This document shows positions 32,690 through 44,159 of a DNA stretch of 64,000 nucleotides, one piece after another. The stretch lies in assembly GCA_014155875.1 (NCBI GenBank), contig JACEFZ010028134.1, positions 434,001 through 498,000 on the forward strand, written 5' to 3'. Within the stretch, counting starts at the first letter, position 1, and each line of letters starts with the position of its first letter. Below the pieces are notes generated by a model, which did not search any database, was not told the DNA's origin, and was given only the letters and a program-made list of their open reading frames with translations. This DNA is from Cepaea nemoralis (taxonomy: Eukaryota; Mollusca; Gastropoda; Stylommatophora; Helicidae). The translations under genes and the position numbers were made by a program.

Positions 32690-33515
32690 TCTGCCGACTG
32701 CTGACAGGTAACAATTATTATATTTATATTCATTCAAGTGCTAACTTCTGACAGGTAACAATTATTATATTTATATTCATTCAAGTGCTAACTGCTGACA
32801 GGTAACAATTACTGCATTTATATTCATTCAAGTGCTAACTGCTGACAGGTAACAATTACTGCATTTATATTCATTCAAGTGCTAACTGCTGAAAGATAAC
32901 AATCATTACATTTATATTCATTTAAGTGCTAACGGCTGACAGATAACAATCATTACATTTATATTAATTCAAGTGCTAACTGCTGACAGGTAACAGTTAT
33001 TATATTTATATTTATTCAAGTGCTAACTGCTGACAGATAACAATCATTACATTTATATTCATTCAAGTGCTAACTGCTGACAGGTAACAATTATTATATT
33101 TATATTCATTCAAGTGCTAACTGCTGACAGGTAACAGTTATTATATTTATATTTATTCAAGTGCTAATTGCTGACAGGTAACAGTTATTATATTTATATT
33201 TATTCAAGTGCTAACTGCCGACAGGTAACAATTATTATATTTATATTCATTCAAGTGCTAACTGCTGACAGGTAACAATTATTACATTTATATTCATTTG
33301 ACTGCTAACTGCTGACAGGTAACAATTATTACATGTATATTCATTTGGCTGCTTACTGCCGACAAGTAACAATTATTTTCCATGCATTCAACTTTTAACT
33401 GCTGACAGGTAACAATTGTTACATTTATATTAATTCAAGTGCTAACTGCTGACTAGTAACAATTATTTTATGCTCATTCAACTGCCAACTGCTGACAGGT
33501 AACAATTATTTGCGT
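32690..33515. repeat. 47-bp minisatellite, about 17 units
   Basis: Unit CTGACAGGTAACAATTATTA, TATTTATATTCATTCAAGTG, CTAACTG; successive starts at 32701 and 32748. Degenerates toward the right end near exon 10. Confidence 0.95.
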
Positions 33516-33630
33516 GACATTATATAAAAAGTTTATATGCATTAAAAAAACATAACAGTAAATATGTTAATTTAGTACTTCTTGTGAGCTCATGCTAAAC
33601 CATTTTTTTTTGTAATTACTGTAACTGTAG

Positions 33631-33770
33631 GTCCTGAGCGCCATTGCAATGTCCCACCATGGTCTGTCGGAAACAGAGTTGCTTGATATGTTTCACATTG
33701 AATCTCAAGTCTGGTCTCCATTTTACTTTGCTGTGGAATTGTTCTTAATAAATGATGCAGGTTTACTTAG
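33631..33770 (+). CDS. Exon 10 in window: winged-helix-like segment
   Basis: Acceptor TGTAACTGTAG, donor AG/GTGTGT, phase 0 in and 2 out. Product VLSAIAMSHHGLSETELLDM then FHIES...WSPFYFAVELFLI and NDAGLL. Family pattern 'LxxLxxSRxGLSExELLxLL ... WSxFxxxLxxxLxxxxGLL' is characteristic of the winged helix after the NACHT module. Confidence 0.92.
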
Positions 33771-33989
33771 GTGTGTATGCATCCACTGTTCATCTCTAAT
33801 TTAATTGGCTGAAGTTTTAAGAAAATCATGAATGTAAAATATCAAGCAAGATTAATGCTATAATTGTCAAAAATTGAATATATTTATATATAAATGTGCT
33901 TGGGTGGGTGGGTGGGCAGCACCATATACCCAACACGCCCCAGTAAAATATATATATATATATTTTTATTGATTTTTTAATTAGATTAT

Positions 33990-34340
33990 GTAGTGGCTAA
34001 ATCTACTGAGCGTAATCTTGCCATGAAATCAACAATCAGCTGAAAGATGCTGATGTTGACAACGATGTCCTGTAAAGGACATGCGAACAAAAAAAAAGTG
34101 GCTAAATGCCGGCTCTGTGGCGAAGGGGTTACAGATGCAGTTCGTAATCCCGGATACCCACGTTCGAAACACAGTTGCACACGATTTGGCTGTAAACTGT
34201 CTTGAATTGGTTTTTTACGAAATGGTATGGGTGTCAGTCGTTCAGAAAGCAATGGCAAACTACTGAACGTAAACTTGCCAAGAAATCACAACAAGAAATG
34301 CTGGTGTTGACTGCAATGTCCTGTAAATGATATGAAACTA
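33990..34340 (+). repeat. SINE-2: one partial and one full copy in tandem
   Basis: 33990-34085 is a tail fragment (CTACTGAGCGTAATCTTGCC). 34100-34340 is a full copy with GGCTCTGTGGCGAAGGGG, ACGTTCGAAACACAG (B box) and tail to TGTCCTGTAAATGATATG. A (TA)n run lies just upstream (33950-33962). Confidence 0.8.
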
Positions 34341-34369
34341 ACTACTGGCTAATACCAGTTGGATAAATG

Positions 34370-34960
34370 TATATACCTAGGGGCAATTATAACATCAGAT
34401 GCAAAATTCAGAGATTAAGTGCAAAATAGGGCAAGCAAAAGCTTCATTTAAGAAAATGAGAAGTATCTTATGCAATATGTCACTGTCATTGAATGTAAGA
34501 AAGAGAGTGCTGAAATGGTATATAGAATCTGTTTTATTTTATGACAGTGAATCTTGTAACATAAATGAACACATTAAAACAAAATAGGAAGAACTTAAAA
34601 GTAACTGAGATACTGTTCCTGGAGTGAATGTAGCAAATTCCTTGGATTGCCAGAGTAACAACAATTGCCTGAAAGAGGTTAATGAAACTAGAACATTATA
34701 TTCAACACTAAGAAAGAGACAGACAGCTTTCTTTGGTCATGTGATGAGAAGAGAGTTGTTGGAGAACACTGTGACAACTGCAAGGATCAATGGGAAAAGA
34801 GGCAGAGCAGACCAAAAGATATGTGATGCTAGATGGATTGAGACAGTGAGATGAAGGAATATCATCAACAGAGTTGATCCAAAACACCAAAGTCTGGGAT
34901 CTGGGGATAGACATGAACGCCTTTGCCATGATGTCATTATGATGACGTATAGCATGGGGG
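34370..34960 (+). pseudogene. LINE-A fragment
   Basis: CLGAIITSDAKF, KASFKKMRSIL, RKRVLKWYIESVLFYDSESC, then RKRQTAFFGHVMRRELLEN and TTARINGKRGR in two frames. Degenerate copy of the 20580 element from the YLGTIITSD block to the tail. Confidence 0.8.
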
Positions 34961-35345
34961 TGAAAAGTGCTTGTATGGTTGTCATTTTTTTTTCCTTTTT
35001 TTTCTAAGATTTGCTGCAAATTATGCACCTTCTGAAATAAACTCTACAGACAAATTATTGAGAATACAAATATGATTTAATTCTTCCATAAAATATGTTT
35101 GTACAACATGTAATGATAAAGTGGCAAATTAAACTTAGATTGGAGTGATGTTGAGTCCATATTTTCCACTATGTAAAGAAAATAGATACATGAAGCATTT
35201 ATCAAATAATAAATGAAAATTAGTCACATAAGAATGAGAAAATAACTGAAAATAAATCATAATATTCTCTCACTGGTTCAGAGACTGCAGTAGATATAAT
35301 GGAATGCACGTCAAATATTTATATCTGTTTATCTCTCATTTACAG
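34961..35345. other. Intron sequence, AT-rich
   Basis: Nothing recognised. Confidence 0.4.
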
Positions 35346-35408
35346 ATTTGCTTTCTCTGAGTTTGAGCAAGCTGTTAATGAAGGATACTTGTATTCCACT
35401 AGTCAAAG
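35346..35408 (+). CDS. Exon 11 in window
   Basis: Acceptor CATTTACAG, donor AG/GTATGT, phase 2 in and 2 out. Product FAFSEFEQAVNEGYLYSTSQ. The family follows GLLxF with 'xHxxLRxAVxxxYLxxxxxR'. Codes for a helix ending the winged-helix module. Confidence 0.88.
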
Positions 35409-35477
35409 GTATGTGTGTATGTAGAATTTAATTTCACCTCCTCTCTTACATTAATTGACATCAGGTAGTTTTTATGT

Positions 35478-35745
35478 GTTAAGTTGAGTTGAGCTAAGAA
35501 ACGACATCACTGCACTCAGGAATTCCCACATGCGCTCCGTCCCCTTGTACAACTGCCAGTGAAGAGTCATACTGCTAATTGTTCTAACTGCCATCTGATA
35601 TAAAGTTCTCCTGGTCTTCCCTCTTAGTTTTGAGATTCGTGCAGAAACCCTGCTGATCCCCCCCCCCCCCCCCCCCATATCATTCTCTCAACATATAGGT
35701 TCTCAGTCTGTTCCACCGCCTTCTACACCTGGTCCCACAGGAAAC
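35478..35745 (-). repeat. Dispersed repeat R, copy 2
   Basis: Reverse-complement match to 16870-17135, including CACATGCGCTCCGTCCCC and CATATCATTCTCTCAACATA. A C run of about 19 (35658-35676) has expanded inside it. Confidence 0.7.
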
Positions 35746-35889
35746 TTTAAGTATATGATCTTTTTTGATAGGCTATATTTGTAAAATAAATAATATTTAT
35801 TAAACTTCAAAACATGTGTATATTGTTAAATTACCAAAGTAAAGAAAAACAGGTCAGTCAAATTATATTGAGAGGCTAATCAGAGAGAC

Positions 35890-36130
35890 ACCGGCTTCCT
35901 GGCCTAAAGGTTAATGACTTTTCTCCGTAATCTCGTATACTCTCGTAAGTAACGTGACGACGGTGAAAATCAGCAGTGGTTTGAATCGCGTTGGTAACTT
36001 ACAGGGTATGTGAGCCGGCCGCTCAGAAAGCAATGGCAAACTACTGAGCGTAATCTTGCCAAGAAATCAACAATCAGCTGAAAGATGCTGATGTTGATAG
36101 TGATGTCCTGTAAAGGATATGCAAAACATT
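35890..36130 (+). repeat. SINE-2 copy
   Basis: Head with TTCCTGGCCTAAAGGTTAAT and TGGTTTGAATCGCG (B box). Tail GCTCAGAAAGCAATGGCAAA to TCCTGTAAAGGATATGCAAA, 36020-36125. Confidence 0.75.
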
Positions 36131-36204
36131 TTGTTTTTAATCAGAGAGACAGATGTAGGGAAAAACACTGGCTTTGTGTTCGTAAGTGAACAATGCCCCC
36201 AAAT

Positions 36205-36400
36205 TGGTCAATGAACAGTGACCTCATGTTGGCCAATAAACACTGACTTCATGTTGGTCAATAAATGCTTGACCTCATGTTGGTCAATAAATGCTGATCT
36301 CATGTTGGTCAATAAATTGCATTCCTCTTACGTTGGTCAATGAAAAATGCTGTCATGTTGGTCAATAAACAATACTGTCATGTTGGTCATAAACAATGAT
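36205..36400. repeat. 25-29-bp minisatellite, about 8 units
   Basis: Variants of CATGTTGGTCAATAAA followed by TGCTGACCT or ACACTGACTT. Confidence 0.9.
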
Positions 36401-36839
36401 TGGTTGGTAATTTATATTTGCACTGAATTGGTTCATTTCATATTCATGAATAATTGTTATAGCTGTTTCATTGATGTTAAACATGATCCTCAATGTGTGT
36501 GAGCAAGTAGGCATTTTTTACATTCAATGAAGCTATTGTTACAATTATGTTGAGCCTTGTCATTGTCAGACAGAGATATTAAAATTAAAAAAAAGCTATA
36601 GCAGTATTCATTGCCCTAGACAATTTGTGGAAGCCACTATAGATCACATCTAGATCCAAACTTAAAATACTTAACACTAAGGTCAAATCAATAATGCTGT
36701 TTGGATCAGAAACATCCAGAATGACTAAAACAGTTACTAATAAACTACAAACATTTGCTAATTGGTGTCTGTGCTGAGTAGAATGACTAACATGGTATAA
36801 TCAAATCAACAATATGGTGCTCATGGAGAGAACAATGCA
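36401..36839. other. Intron sequence with LINE-like traces
   Basis: 36640-36780 resembles an eroded LINE (SKLKILNTKVKSIMLFGSET-like). Not secure. Confidence 0.35.
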
Positions 36840-37330
36840 AATTACAGTAAATCAGAATATGAGAAAGATCTCTGACACTAGATAGGAAACAGTGACGAAA
36901 CCTGAATAACCAGAAAATCCTTCATCAGGGACTCATGAAGCACAAGAAATAGATGGATACCCAAAAGACAAAAAGAAAGAGAGAAATGTATGGATGATAT
37001 GGGGGAGGACAGGAAGGGAGCTGCAGAAGGTAGCAAAGGATTGTGGGTTGGTTGAAGGAGGATGCTACATTGGGAGGTAAAAGACAGAAGAAGAAGAAGA
37101 AGACAATGATGATGATGACGATGATGAACATGAAGAAGAAGAAGAGGAAGACAATGAAGGTGAGAAGGGCGAGGGGGGTGAAGAAGATGACAAAGAAGAT
37201 GAAAAAGATGAAGAATCTGAATATTAAGAAGAAGAAGACAAAAAAGAAGGTGAAGAAGATGACGACGAAGACAATGACGAAGAAGTCGAAGACGATGAAG
37301 ATGAACACAAGGCAGCCCATCCATAGACTG
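36840..37330 (+). repeat. LINE 3' end with expanded (GAA)/(GAT) tail
   Basis: NQKILHQGLMKHKK, then ERNVWMIW and KTEEEEED, followed by 250 bp of GAAGAN/GATGAN repeats on the plus strand. The Asp/Glu and Lys/Met open frames are compositional. Confidence 0.7.
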
Positions 37331-37708
37331 GCTCCCCAGTCTGGTTAACATTCCACGGTTTGTCATGTCTCTCCTCAAATGTGAAGCTCTAATACGTGTC
37401 TTGCACACCCTTCAGATTCTAAGCTTGGAAAGGAAAGGGACAGATCTGCACCACAGACCCCATAGTGTTGTTACTTTGATGCTTGGTCAGAAAGAAAATC
37501 TGTACGCCAAACTGTGATGTTCTTACTTTGATGCTTGGTCAGAAGAAAAGTCTCTACACCAAACTCACTTTGATAGATGCATATCCTTTTCATGGTTCAG
37601 ATATTCTGAAGATCAGTGCATCAGACACTCACAGTTTTATAGAAGATTCTCATGCAAACAACCAATCAACTGAGCAGCCAGCCAATTATCCATGTTCTTG
37701 TATTTCAG
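37331..37708. other. Intron sequence before exon 12
   Basis: A local 60-bp tandem duplication near 37470-37560 (TTACTTTGATGCTTGGTCAG twice). Otherwise nothing. Confidence 0.5.
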
Positions 37709-37757
37709 AGTCACTGTGATACAACAGCTGATTGAATATTTTGACAAGATCAGAAGG
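37709..37757 (+). CDS. Exon 12 in window (49 nt microexon-like)
   Basis: Acceptor TTGTATTTCAG, donor AGG/GTTGGT, phase 2 in and 0 out. Product VTVIQQLIEYFDKIRR. In the family an 'HxxLAxYF' helix occupies this place, just before the ELPW segment in exon 13. The weak donor (GTTGGT) is the least secure splice site of the set. Confidence 0.75.
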
Positions 37758-37954
37758 GTTGGTACAAGCGTTGTTGTACACATTAAATCTATCAACATCT
37801 TCCCATATCTTCAGAAAAGTTGTCTCTCTTTTATTAATTTTTTCTTAAACCTTAATTCATCATGATGTAATTATAATGTTAAATACACAAATATAAAATA
37901 TAAAGTGAATTTTTGAACATGAACGAACAAATTAGAGAAGAAAGCTTGGGGGCA

Positions 37955-38310
37955 GTGTAGATCTGGTTTCCAAGAAGAATTTTGTGAATACCGTTGGCGG
38001 CCAGAGTAACTAACAACGATTAGCTGTAAGATATTAATGAAAGTAGAACATTATACACGACTATAAGAAAATGTTCTTTAGATATATAATAAGAAGAGAG
38101 ACATTGCAGAATATCGTGATGGCTGGAAAGATCACTGGTAGAAGATGCAGAGGCAGACTAAGAGAAGTGAGGCTGGATGGTCTAAATTAATGACACAAAA
38201 GGAATGTCATTAATTGTATTGATCATTAACATCAAAGACGGAGATCTGTGGGGAAACTTCAACATCTATGCCACTTTGCACAGCGCGCGATGCTGATAAC
38301 TTTTAAAGCT
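37955..38310 (+). pseudogene. Degenerate LINE-A fragment
   Basis: RKKRDIAEYRDGWKDHW, then MQRQTKRSEAGW: the MRRExLxNIVTTGKI and GRGRLREVxLDG block with frame shifts. Confidence 0.6.
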
Positions 38311-38329
38311 GAGTCAAATTCTGAACCAG

Positions 38330-38660
38330 GCAGCCGTGAACAAATTCATTAAAATGAGAGATACTAACAAATATCGTTCCCTTGTCAACTTTCCAGCTAA
38401 GTATTTAAGTCTGATGCAAATAGTTTATTGTAGAAAACAGCAAGTGAAATGGTTCGGACACTTAACCAGGCTACCAACTGACAGTATACCACAACAAGCA
38501 GGTGATGTACAGACCAATAAGGACCAGAAGAATAGGCCAACCATGAAAACACTGGACAGAGGGAATAACATAATCCATGGGAATCTTGATTTATATAGGC
38601 CATAAACTGGCACTCTCCTGCTGTCAAAGAGCTGTCTTTTTCATATTGGGTTGTATACTG
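38330..38660 (+). pseudogene. LINE-D fragment
   Basis: QQVKWFGHLTRLPTDSIPQQ, then MKTLDRGNNIIHGNLDL. Related to the 149-bp insert at 62649-62797 (both end in a HGN(I/L)D peptide). A family distinct from A, B and C. Confidence 0.6.
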
Positions 38661-39210
38661 AAAGTAAAAGAACATTACAATAATTTCTCTAATCTGGGCT
38701 TTTCCCTGAACATATGCTGCCATGAAGAATTTTCTTGTTCTTCTTTGTTCATCCTGTGTAGGGCGGTGGTATAAAGCAGAACTGTGATATAAGCAGAGAT
38801 ATTTCTTTCTTCATTTCCTAAATAGGTAGACTTGATTTGAGCAAATACCTCATGAGCCACACAGAACAGTGTGACTGGTGGAATTTTCATTATAGAAATT
38901 TGTAATAGTTGTAATTTTCCGTTGAGTAAAAGAGTAATGAGACATTTATAGCTGCATAAATGACTTTGCATTCTGTACAACACTTTTGGTCTTTTAATTA
39001 ATTTTCATAAATTGGCATGAGTAGCAGGATTTTCCCTCATGGTAATGAATTGTCATTTAGTGGGACATTCATTCAAAAGGCATTTAGCAATTACTTGTCA
39101 TATGTAAGACAGAGATTAGCAGCAGACTTCTAATAATAGTAATGAACTTTGTATTTTGTATTAATTTATATTGTCATTAGCAGCAATGTATTTCATGCAT
39201 TGGTTGGAAG
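38661..39210. other. Intron sequence, nothing seen
   Basis: No repeat or exon recognised. Confidence 0.4.
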
Positions 39211-39269
39211 TTAGGGAGTGAGTGAGTGAGAGAGTGAGTGAGTGAGTTAGTTAGTTAGTTAGTTAATTG

Positions 39270-39345
<76 letters not shown>

Positions 39346-39347
39346 AT
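39211..39347. repeat. (GAGT)n then (TTAG)n microsatellite
   Basis: About 7 GAGT followed by about 26 TTAG tetramers. TTAG is not a known metazoan telomere repeat, so an ordinary microsatellite. Confidence 0.95.
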
Positions 39348-39404
39348 GTTTTTATTTTATGTGAATGTAACATGCACAATAGATAATTGACGTACGAAAG
39401 ACGA

Positions 39405-39595
39405 GTGATTGGAAGGGCTGAATATAAGACAGGCCTGCATGCCCAATTTGTGACCCTTTGAAAATAAAGTTTGTTCGTTTGTTAGTTGTATCCTTACACT
39501 TCAGACAAGTCCATAGGTGCTCATATCCTCCCCCAATATATGCATCAGCATCTGGTGGGTTAATAGTGCCAGTTAATATGTTGGTTGTTGAGGGA

Positions 39596-39638
<43 letters not shown>

Positions 39639-39640
39639 CC
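39405..39640. repeat. Dispersed 3'-end repeat plus 37-38-bp C homopolymer
   Basis: 39411-39480 ends TTTGAAAATAAAGTTTGTTC, shared with 58100-58145 and (reversed) 23940-23990. AATAAA inside suggests a retroelement 3' end. The C run (39600-39637) creates Gly/Pro-rich false ORFs. Confidence 0.75.
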
Positions 39641-40149
39641 CATTCACCTGATGTGCCTCTCATGTCTGGCTGTGCCAGTTCTAATTTCCAAGTCTCTCAT
39701 TCTGGACAACGAAGTGGATTCACTGGTGTCAAAGCCCTCCCCTCTCGACATCTCTCTAAGGGTATTAATAACATTGGCATGATCCATGGGCTGGCCATCT
39801 GCAGGGGATGTAAGCCAGCAAGTTTATAAGCTCGTTCATTTCCCTCAACTCCTGCATGTCATGGAAGTGTTCTTGTGAATGCCATAGCTTTACAACTTTA
39901 GTCCCAGTTTTTAACATTTTAACATTCAGACCAGTATGCCCATATGCTTAAAAAGCACATTATACTATGAAACAAACTCTTTATCTTGGCACTTCCCCCC
40001 CCCCCCCTTCCCCTCCATTTTCTTGCTTTGAACTCAAGCGTAGTCCACTCTGTACTGATTTTTGCTTGTGGACTAGTTTTCCCCATTTGCCAGTGTCCTG
40101 CTCCATAAAGCAAACTCATTACAACTTCTGAGGTACTTGTAATTTAAGT
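39641..40149. other. Intron sequence, unassigned
   Basis: C run at 39997-40008. No gene. Confidence 0.4.
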
Positions 40150-40278
40150 CAAGGACGAGAAGTCAATATTTTAGTCCAAATGACCTGTGTAGGGATTGAA
40201 CCCACTTGCTCACCATTAGCACACTGGAAGTTTAAGAGTGAGCGGTCTTTTCCGTTAGGCTATGCTGAACTCCATCTT
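40150..40278 (-). repeat. tRNA-derived SINE head, minus strand
   Basis: Minus strand gives TAGCCTAACGGAAAAGACCG (A-box side) and GTGGGTTCAATCCCTACA (B box). No complete cloverleaf. Confidence 0.6.
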
Positions 40279-40329
40279 GGCACTTAGATTGTATGTTTAG
40301 AAGTCACAAAATTGTATTTTATTATAATA

Positions 40330-41291
40330 CAAGGGCGAGTCAATAAGTAAGTCACACAGTTCTGTGTGATGGCAGGTAAATGTAGTTGGTGGTTTCTACA
40401 GGTGTCATTAGGTGACAGCAACATCAAACTTTATATTCCCATTCATCAGGTTGGCGCTAGGTGTCTCATGCGCATGTGCAGTGCATAAACAAAATGGCGA
40501 CTGTACTTACAAAGTGTACAACCAAAGAGCAACATGCTGTTGTGCGTTTTTTGTGGGCAAAAGGACTGCCTGCAAAGGACATTCATAAGGAAATGCGTCC
40601 TGCTTATGCTGACAAATGTTTGTCCCATAAAGCGGTGCATAGCTGAGTAGAAAAATTTTCTCAAGGACGCTCTAAAATTGTTGATGAAATCCGATCTGGC
40701 CGTCTTGTTAAGATTTCAACAGAAGCATACGTGCAGCGGGTGGAGGAGATGATTAGAGGTGACAGGCGAGTAACGATAGACTGTAGCAACTGCAATTGGG
40801 TGCTCACAAGGTTCAGCATATAGCATAATGCATGATCGATTGAAATTTAAGAAAGTGTGCTCAAGGTGGGTACCCAGACAATTGAAGGAGGAACACAAAA
40901 TGAACTGATTTGGCCTGTCCTTGCATCATCTCAGGAGAAAATTAACCAACTAAGGTGGGAAGTTCTGGAACATCCACCTTACCCACCTTACATCCACGAC
41001 TTAGCCCCTAGTGATTTCCACCTGTTTGGTCCACTGAAAACCCACCTTGGTGGGAGAAATTTCGCGAAGTTGAATGTGAAGTGAAAACGTGGTTTAGAAA
41101 AGAGCACCCAGTTCTATGCAGCAGGTTTGGGAGGACTGATAAAACGATGGGATAAGTGCATCAATGTTAGTGGAAATTAAGTTGAGAAATAAAGGGACAA
41201 TGTATGTGTAAAAATAAACTGGTTTCAAGTTGTTATCATATTTAGTTATTTTCCTACAGCCATTTGTGACTTACTTATTGACTTCTCCTCG
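40330..41291 (+). mobile_element. mariner-type DNA transposon, internally deleted
   Basis: Terminal inverted repeats: 40330-40357 and 41264-41291 share AGTCAATAAGTAAGTCACA next to outer C(A/G)AGG, each flanked by TA. 962 bp in all, shorter than the usual 1.3 kb. The transposase starts MATVLTKCTTKEQHAVVRFL with helix-turn-helix words (LSHKAVHS, EKFSQGRS) and later HDLAPSDFHLFGPLKTHLGG, the mariner block around the last catalytic Asp. The middle, with the first two catalytic Asp, is missing or scrambled and there are stops. Confidence 0.92.
40461..41180 (+). pseudogene. mariner transposase remnant
   Basis: The N-terminal DNA-binding part (40492-40646) is open up to a stop at the W position of the HSWVEKF-like motif. 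The C-terminal part is open at 40857-41084. In between, frames change twice. Not functional. The only recognised intact block is LAPSDFHLFGPLK. Confidence 0.85.
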
Positions 41292-41549
41292 TATAATCAT
41301 CTGAGCATTGGGTTGGAGTTTGTTTTTTTTTTCAATCATAAAATACCTAAAAACCCATGGAAGGCGAACTACCCACCCAGGCCTAACCCTTGCCAACTGT
41401 ATGTGCTCAATCAAGACCTGTTCATCTCAATATGTCTTTCTGTAGATGTGAACTTTCAGTACCAATCTCCCATACCCCTCTGGTTGTTTAGTTTGTAGAG
41501 GGAATGGAGAGCTCTGCAACAGTCTCTTTAGAGATTGTACTTTGGTACC

Positions 41550-41817
41550 CCGGGAAGGTTAACTCGGTTAACAAATGCCCGCAGAATTTGGATGTGTCTG
41601 CCGATAGGCGCATGTATCGCAGCTCTGCTATAAACAGGCACAATGCAATTACATCCAAGTGAGAGATGAAATGTCCTTTGAAACACCCTGGAAGGTTAAC
41701 CTGGTCAACAAATGCTTGCAAGAGTTGGATGTGTCGGCCGAAAGGCGCAAGTATCACAGCTCTGTTGTAAACAGGCACAATGCAACCATGTCCAAAAAAA
41801 CTCTCCAGATGAACGCA

Positions 41818-41848
<31 letters not shown>

Positions 41849-41868
41849 AAGAAGAAGAAGAAGAAGAA
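41550..41868 (+). repeat. Two SINE-5 copies in tandem, second with (GAA)n tail
   Basis: Copy 1 is 41550-41665 without a tail; copy 2 is 41690-41868 ending in 14-15 AAG triplets. Both contain GGTTAAC(C/T)(C/T)GGT and GCAGCTCTGCTATAAA or ACAGCTCTGTTGTAAA. Nearly same spacing as the isolated copy at 17585. Confidence 0.85.
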
Positions 41869-41959
41869 CTGTGGTACTGGGTCAGGACCAGTAGATGCAA
41901 GCCTTTGCCAGGGGGCTGAAACCATGTGAACATCAACGCAACCTACCTCCGTGTTAGAA

Positions 41960-42360
41960 GCGTGGATAATGAGCAGACAGGCTGAAAAACATCTGATGGC
42001 TGTGGAAATGTGGTTTCTGAGGAAAATGCAAAGGATACCATGAACAGACAGAAAAACCAATGACCAAGTACTATAAGAAACAAATGAAAATCGTAAACTG
42101 ATTAGAAACATTAGACGTAGACAGTCAAAATGTTTTGGTCACATTATGAGAAGAAATAAATTGGAGAACTTGGTGACAGCTGGCAAGATCGAGTGGAAGA
42201 GACCAAGGGAAAGGCAGAGAAGTAAATGCCTGGAAGGCTTGGCCGTGTGGCATGGTCGAGACAAGAATGCAGAGCTGATCCACGACTCTGGTAATCGTAT
42301 GAGATGGTGAAACATGACCGCACACGCTTATTGGCATAGCACATCATGATGATGAAGAGA
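41960..42360 (+). pseudogene. LINE-A 3' fragment
   Basis: SRQAEKHLMAVEMWFLRKMQ, NENRKLIRNIRRRQSKCFGH and the end with (ATGATG) tail. Close in sequence to 21480-21830. Stops at two places. Confidence 0.85.
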
Positions 42361-42546
42361 TAGAATTCAGTCTTTCAGAGGATTCACCAACCAACCCACA
42401 TACTCAACAACAACAACTCGCCCACCCACTCACCAACCAACCAATCCACCCACTCACCAACCAGGGCAATAATATATCAAAAAATGGCAAAGATGTCTGC
42501 AGTTGGTCATCGTAAAATGTTTCATTAATTGCTTAAATATTTCCAG

Positions 42547-42710
42547 CATGTACTTTCCACATTGCAGAAAAATAAAAGAACTGACGACTTCTCAAATCCA
42601 GTATTAAAAAGAGTAGCTAGTGAGTTGCCATGGTTACAGAAAGACATCCAAGACAAATGGGGGCTGATACAGACACTCAGTGATCTCAGAGTCTTGTACA
42701 CCTTACAGAG
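42547..42710 (+). CDS. Exon 13 in window: ELPW helical segment
   Basis: Acceptor ATATTTCCAG, donor AG/GTAAAT, phase 0 in and 2 out. Product: HVLSTLQKNK, then RVASELPWLQKDIQDKWGLI and QTLSDLRVLYTLQ. 'ELPW(Q/H)LxxAGxWxxLxxxLxDLxxLxxL' is the family signature between the NTPase and the TPR repeats. It precedes the largest intron (15.2 kb). Confidence 0.93.
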
Positions 42711-42904
42711 GTAAATGTAGGACACCAACAAGAAATAGTTTAGAGGCTTTCATTAATGTAAAAAAATTAACGTAACATCCTAATGGAAATCGCACAACAT
42801 AAAAGACAAACAGAATCAATCATTTAAATAATAGTACTATAAATGAACAAATAAAAACAAAATGAGGAAATTGTACTTATCTGAGTCTGCTTTTGATGCT
42901 TTTT

Positions 42905-43200
42905 ATCTCGCAGTGGAGAACATGACCTCACCCAACTCTGACCAAGTCTTCCTATCCCTTGCTATTTCCTGCACCTTCTTTTGTGTCCTCCCCATTTTAT
43001 TTATCTATCTCTAATTCTCTTCTCATTGTGTTTTTACATCTCCCTCTGTTTGTTTTGCACCATGGGATCCAGAGAATGGACTCTCTAACGATACTATTAA
43101 CAGATTTTCTCAGTGTGTATCTCATCCAGCGCTATCATCATTTCCTCACCTCTTGATTCGCTGGAATGTCTTTAGTTCTCTCCATTAATCTGTTTTAGTC
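42905..43200 (-). pseudogene. LINE fragment, minus strand
   Basis: Nucleotide relative of 27320-27585 (CCTTGCTATTTCCTGCACC, TCTCTAATTCTCTTCTC). No intact frame. Confidence 0.55.
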
Positions 43201-43269
43201 ATTCTGTCATAATATTATATTCTACGCAATTGCCAGTTAACGTTTTTAGTTTATAAGTAATTGTTTTAG

Positions 43270-43790
43270 TTATTCTCCATTTTATTGTTCCATGAAGAAC
43301 GTTTTGTGCAATAAGTCACTGTCCTTGAAAGTCAGGAAAAGCGTTCTTGCATGTTACATAGAACCAGTTTTAACATACGGCTGCGAGTCCTGGACACTTA
43401 GTACACAGGTGAAAATATCCTGCAAGCCTTGGAGATGTTGTTTTATAGAAGAATGCTGAATATTAGCTGCACAGCCAAAAAGAGCAATCAGGACGTTTTA
43501 AGGGAAGCTGAGTCGCAAAGACAACTTATCACAAACATCAGAAAGAGGCAGTCCTTGTTTTTTGGCCACGTTCTGAGAAGGAAAAAACTAGAACTAGTGA
43601 CAACCGGAAAGATTTGCAGAAAGAGAGATAGAGGAAGATAGCATGAGAAGATTCTTGACAGCCTTGTGTCATGGCACGGAAGGGAGTCAACACACAAAAT
43701 GATCCATGTCGTCGGAGATAGTAATTTGTGGAGAGGTATGATCACCCACCAGCCGGCAAGGCATTGGATGATAATGATGCAGCAGTACTG
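43270..43790 (+). pseudogene. LINE-A-like fragment, other subfamily
   Basis: RKSVLACYIEPVLTYGCESW, then EMLFYRRMLNISCTAKKSNQ, RKRQSLFFGHVLRRKKLELV and an end WRGMITHQPARHWMIMM with (GAT/GAA) tail. Frame broken between 43420 and 43430 and at 43641. Confidence 0.8.
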
Positions 43791-43867
43791 ATTATTTATC
43801 TATGTACTTAAGCTTTATGATCTTACCAAGCTTTCCTGGCATACACAATAGCACCCCATTCATTTGT

Positions 43868-44050
43868 CGAAGTTAAGTTGAGTCCAGAATCAACATCACA
43901 ACACTCGGAACATTCCCATATGTGCTCTGTCCTCATCTGCAACAGCCAGTGAAGAGTCCCAATACTAATGGTATTAGTAGCAGTCTGATTGTATCTCCAT
44001 CTGCCCTTTCCTTAGAGTTTTGAGTGTTGGCCAGATTGCCATTTGTCACA
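43868..44050 (-). repeat. Dispersed repeat R, copy 3
   Basis: TCCCATATGTGCTCTGTCCTC and CAGCCAGTGAAGAGTCCCAA; reverse of 16950-17110. Confidence 0.7.
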
Positions 44051-44159
44051 TTAGAAACCTCAAAAGCAAAACACCCCCATTTCATCATTGCATGAAAGTC
44101 AGATAAGTAAAGGCAGTGAAAGGTAAAAGAACAATGGTATATTCCTGTCTTTCATTGGG

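Noticed and set aside
39211..39347. Interstitial telomere repeat
   Set aside because: TTAG tetramer is not a metazoan telomere motif; ordinary microsatellite.
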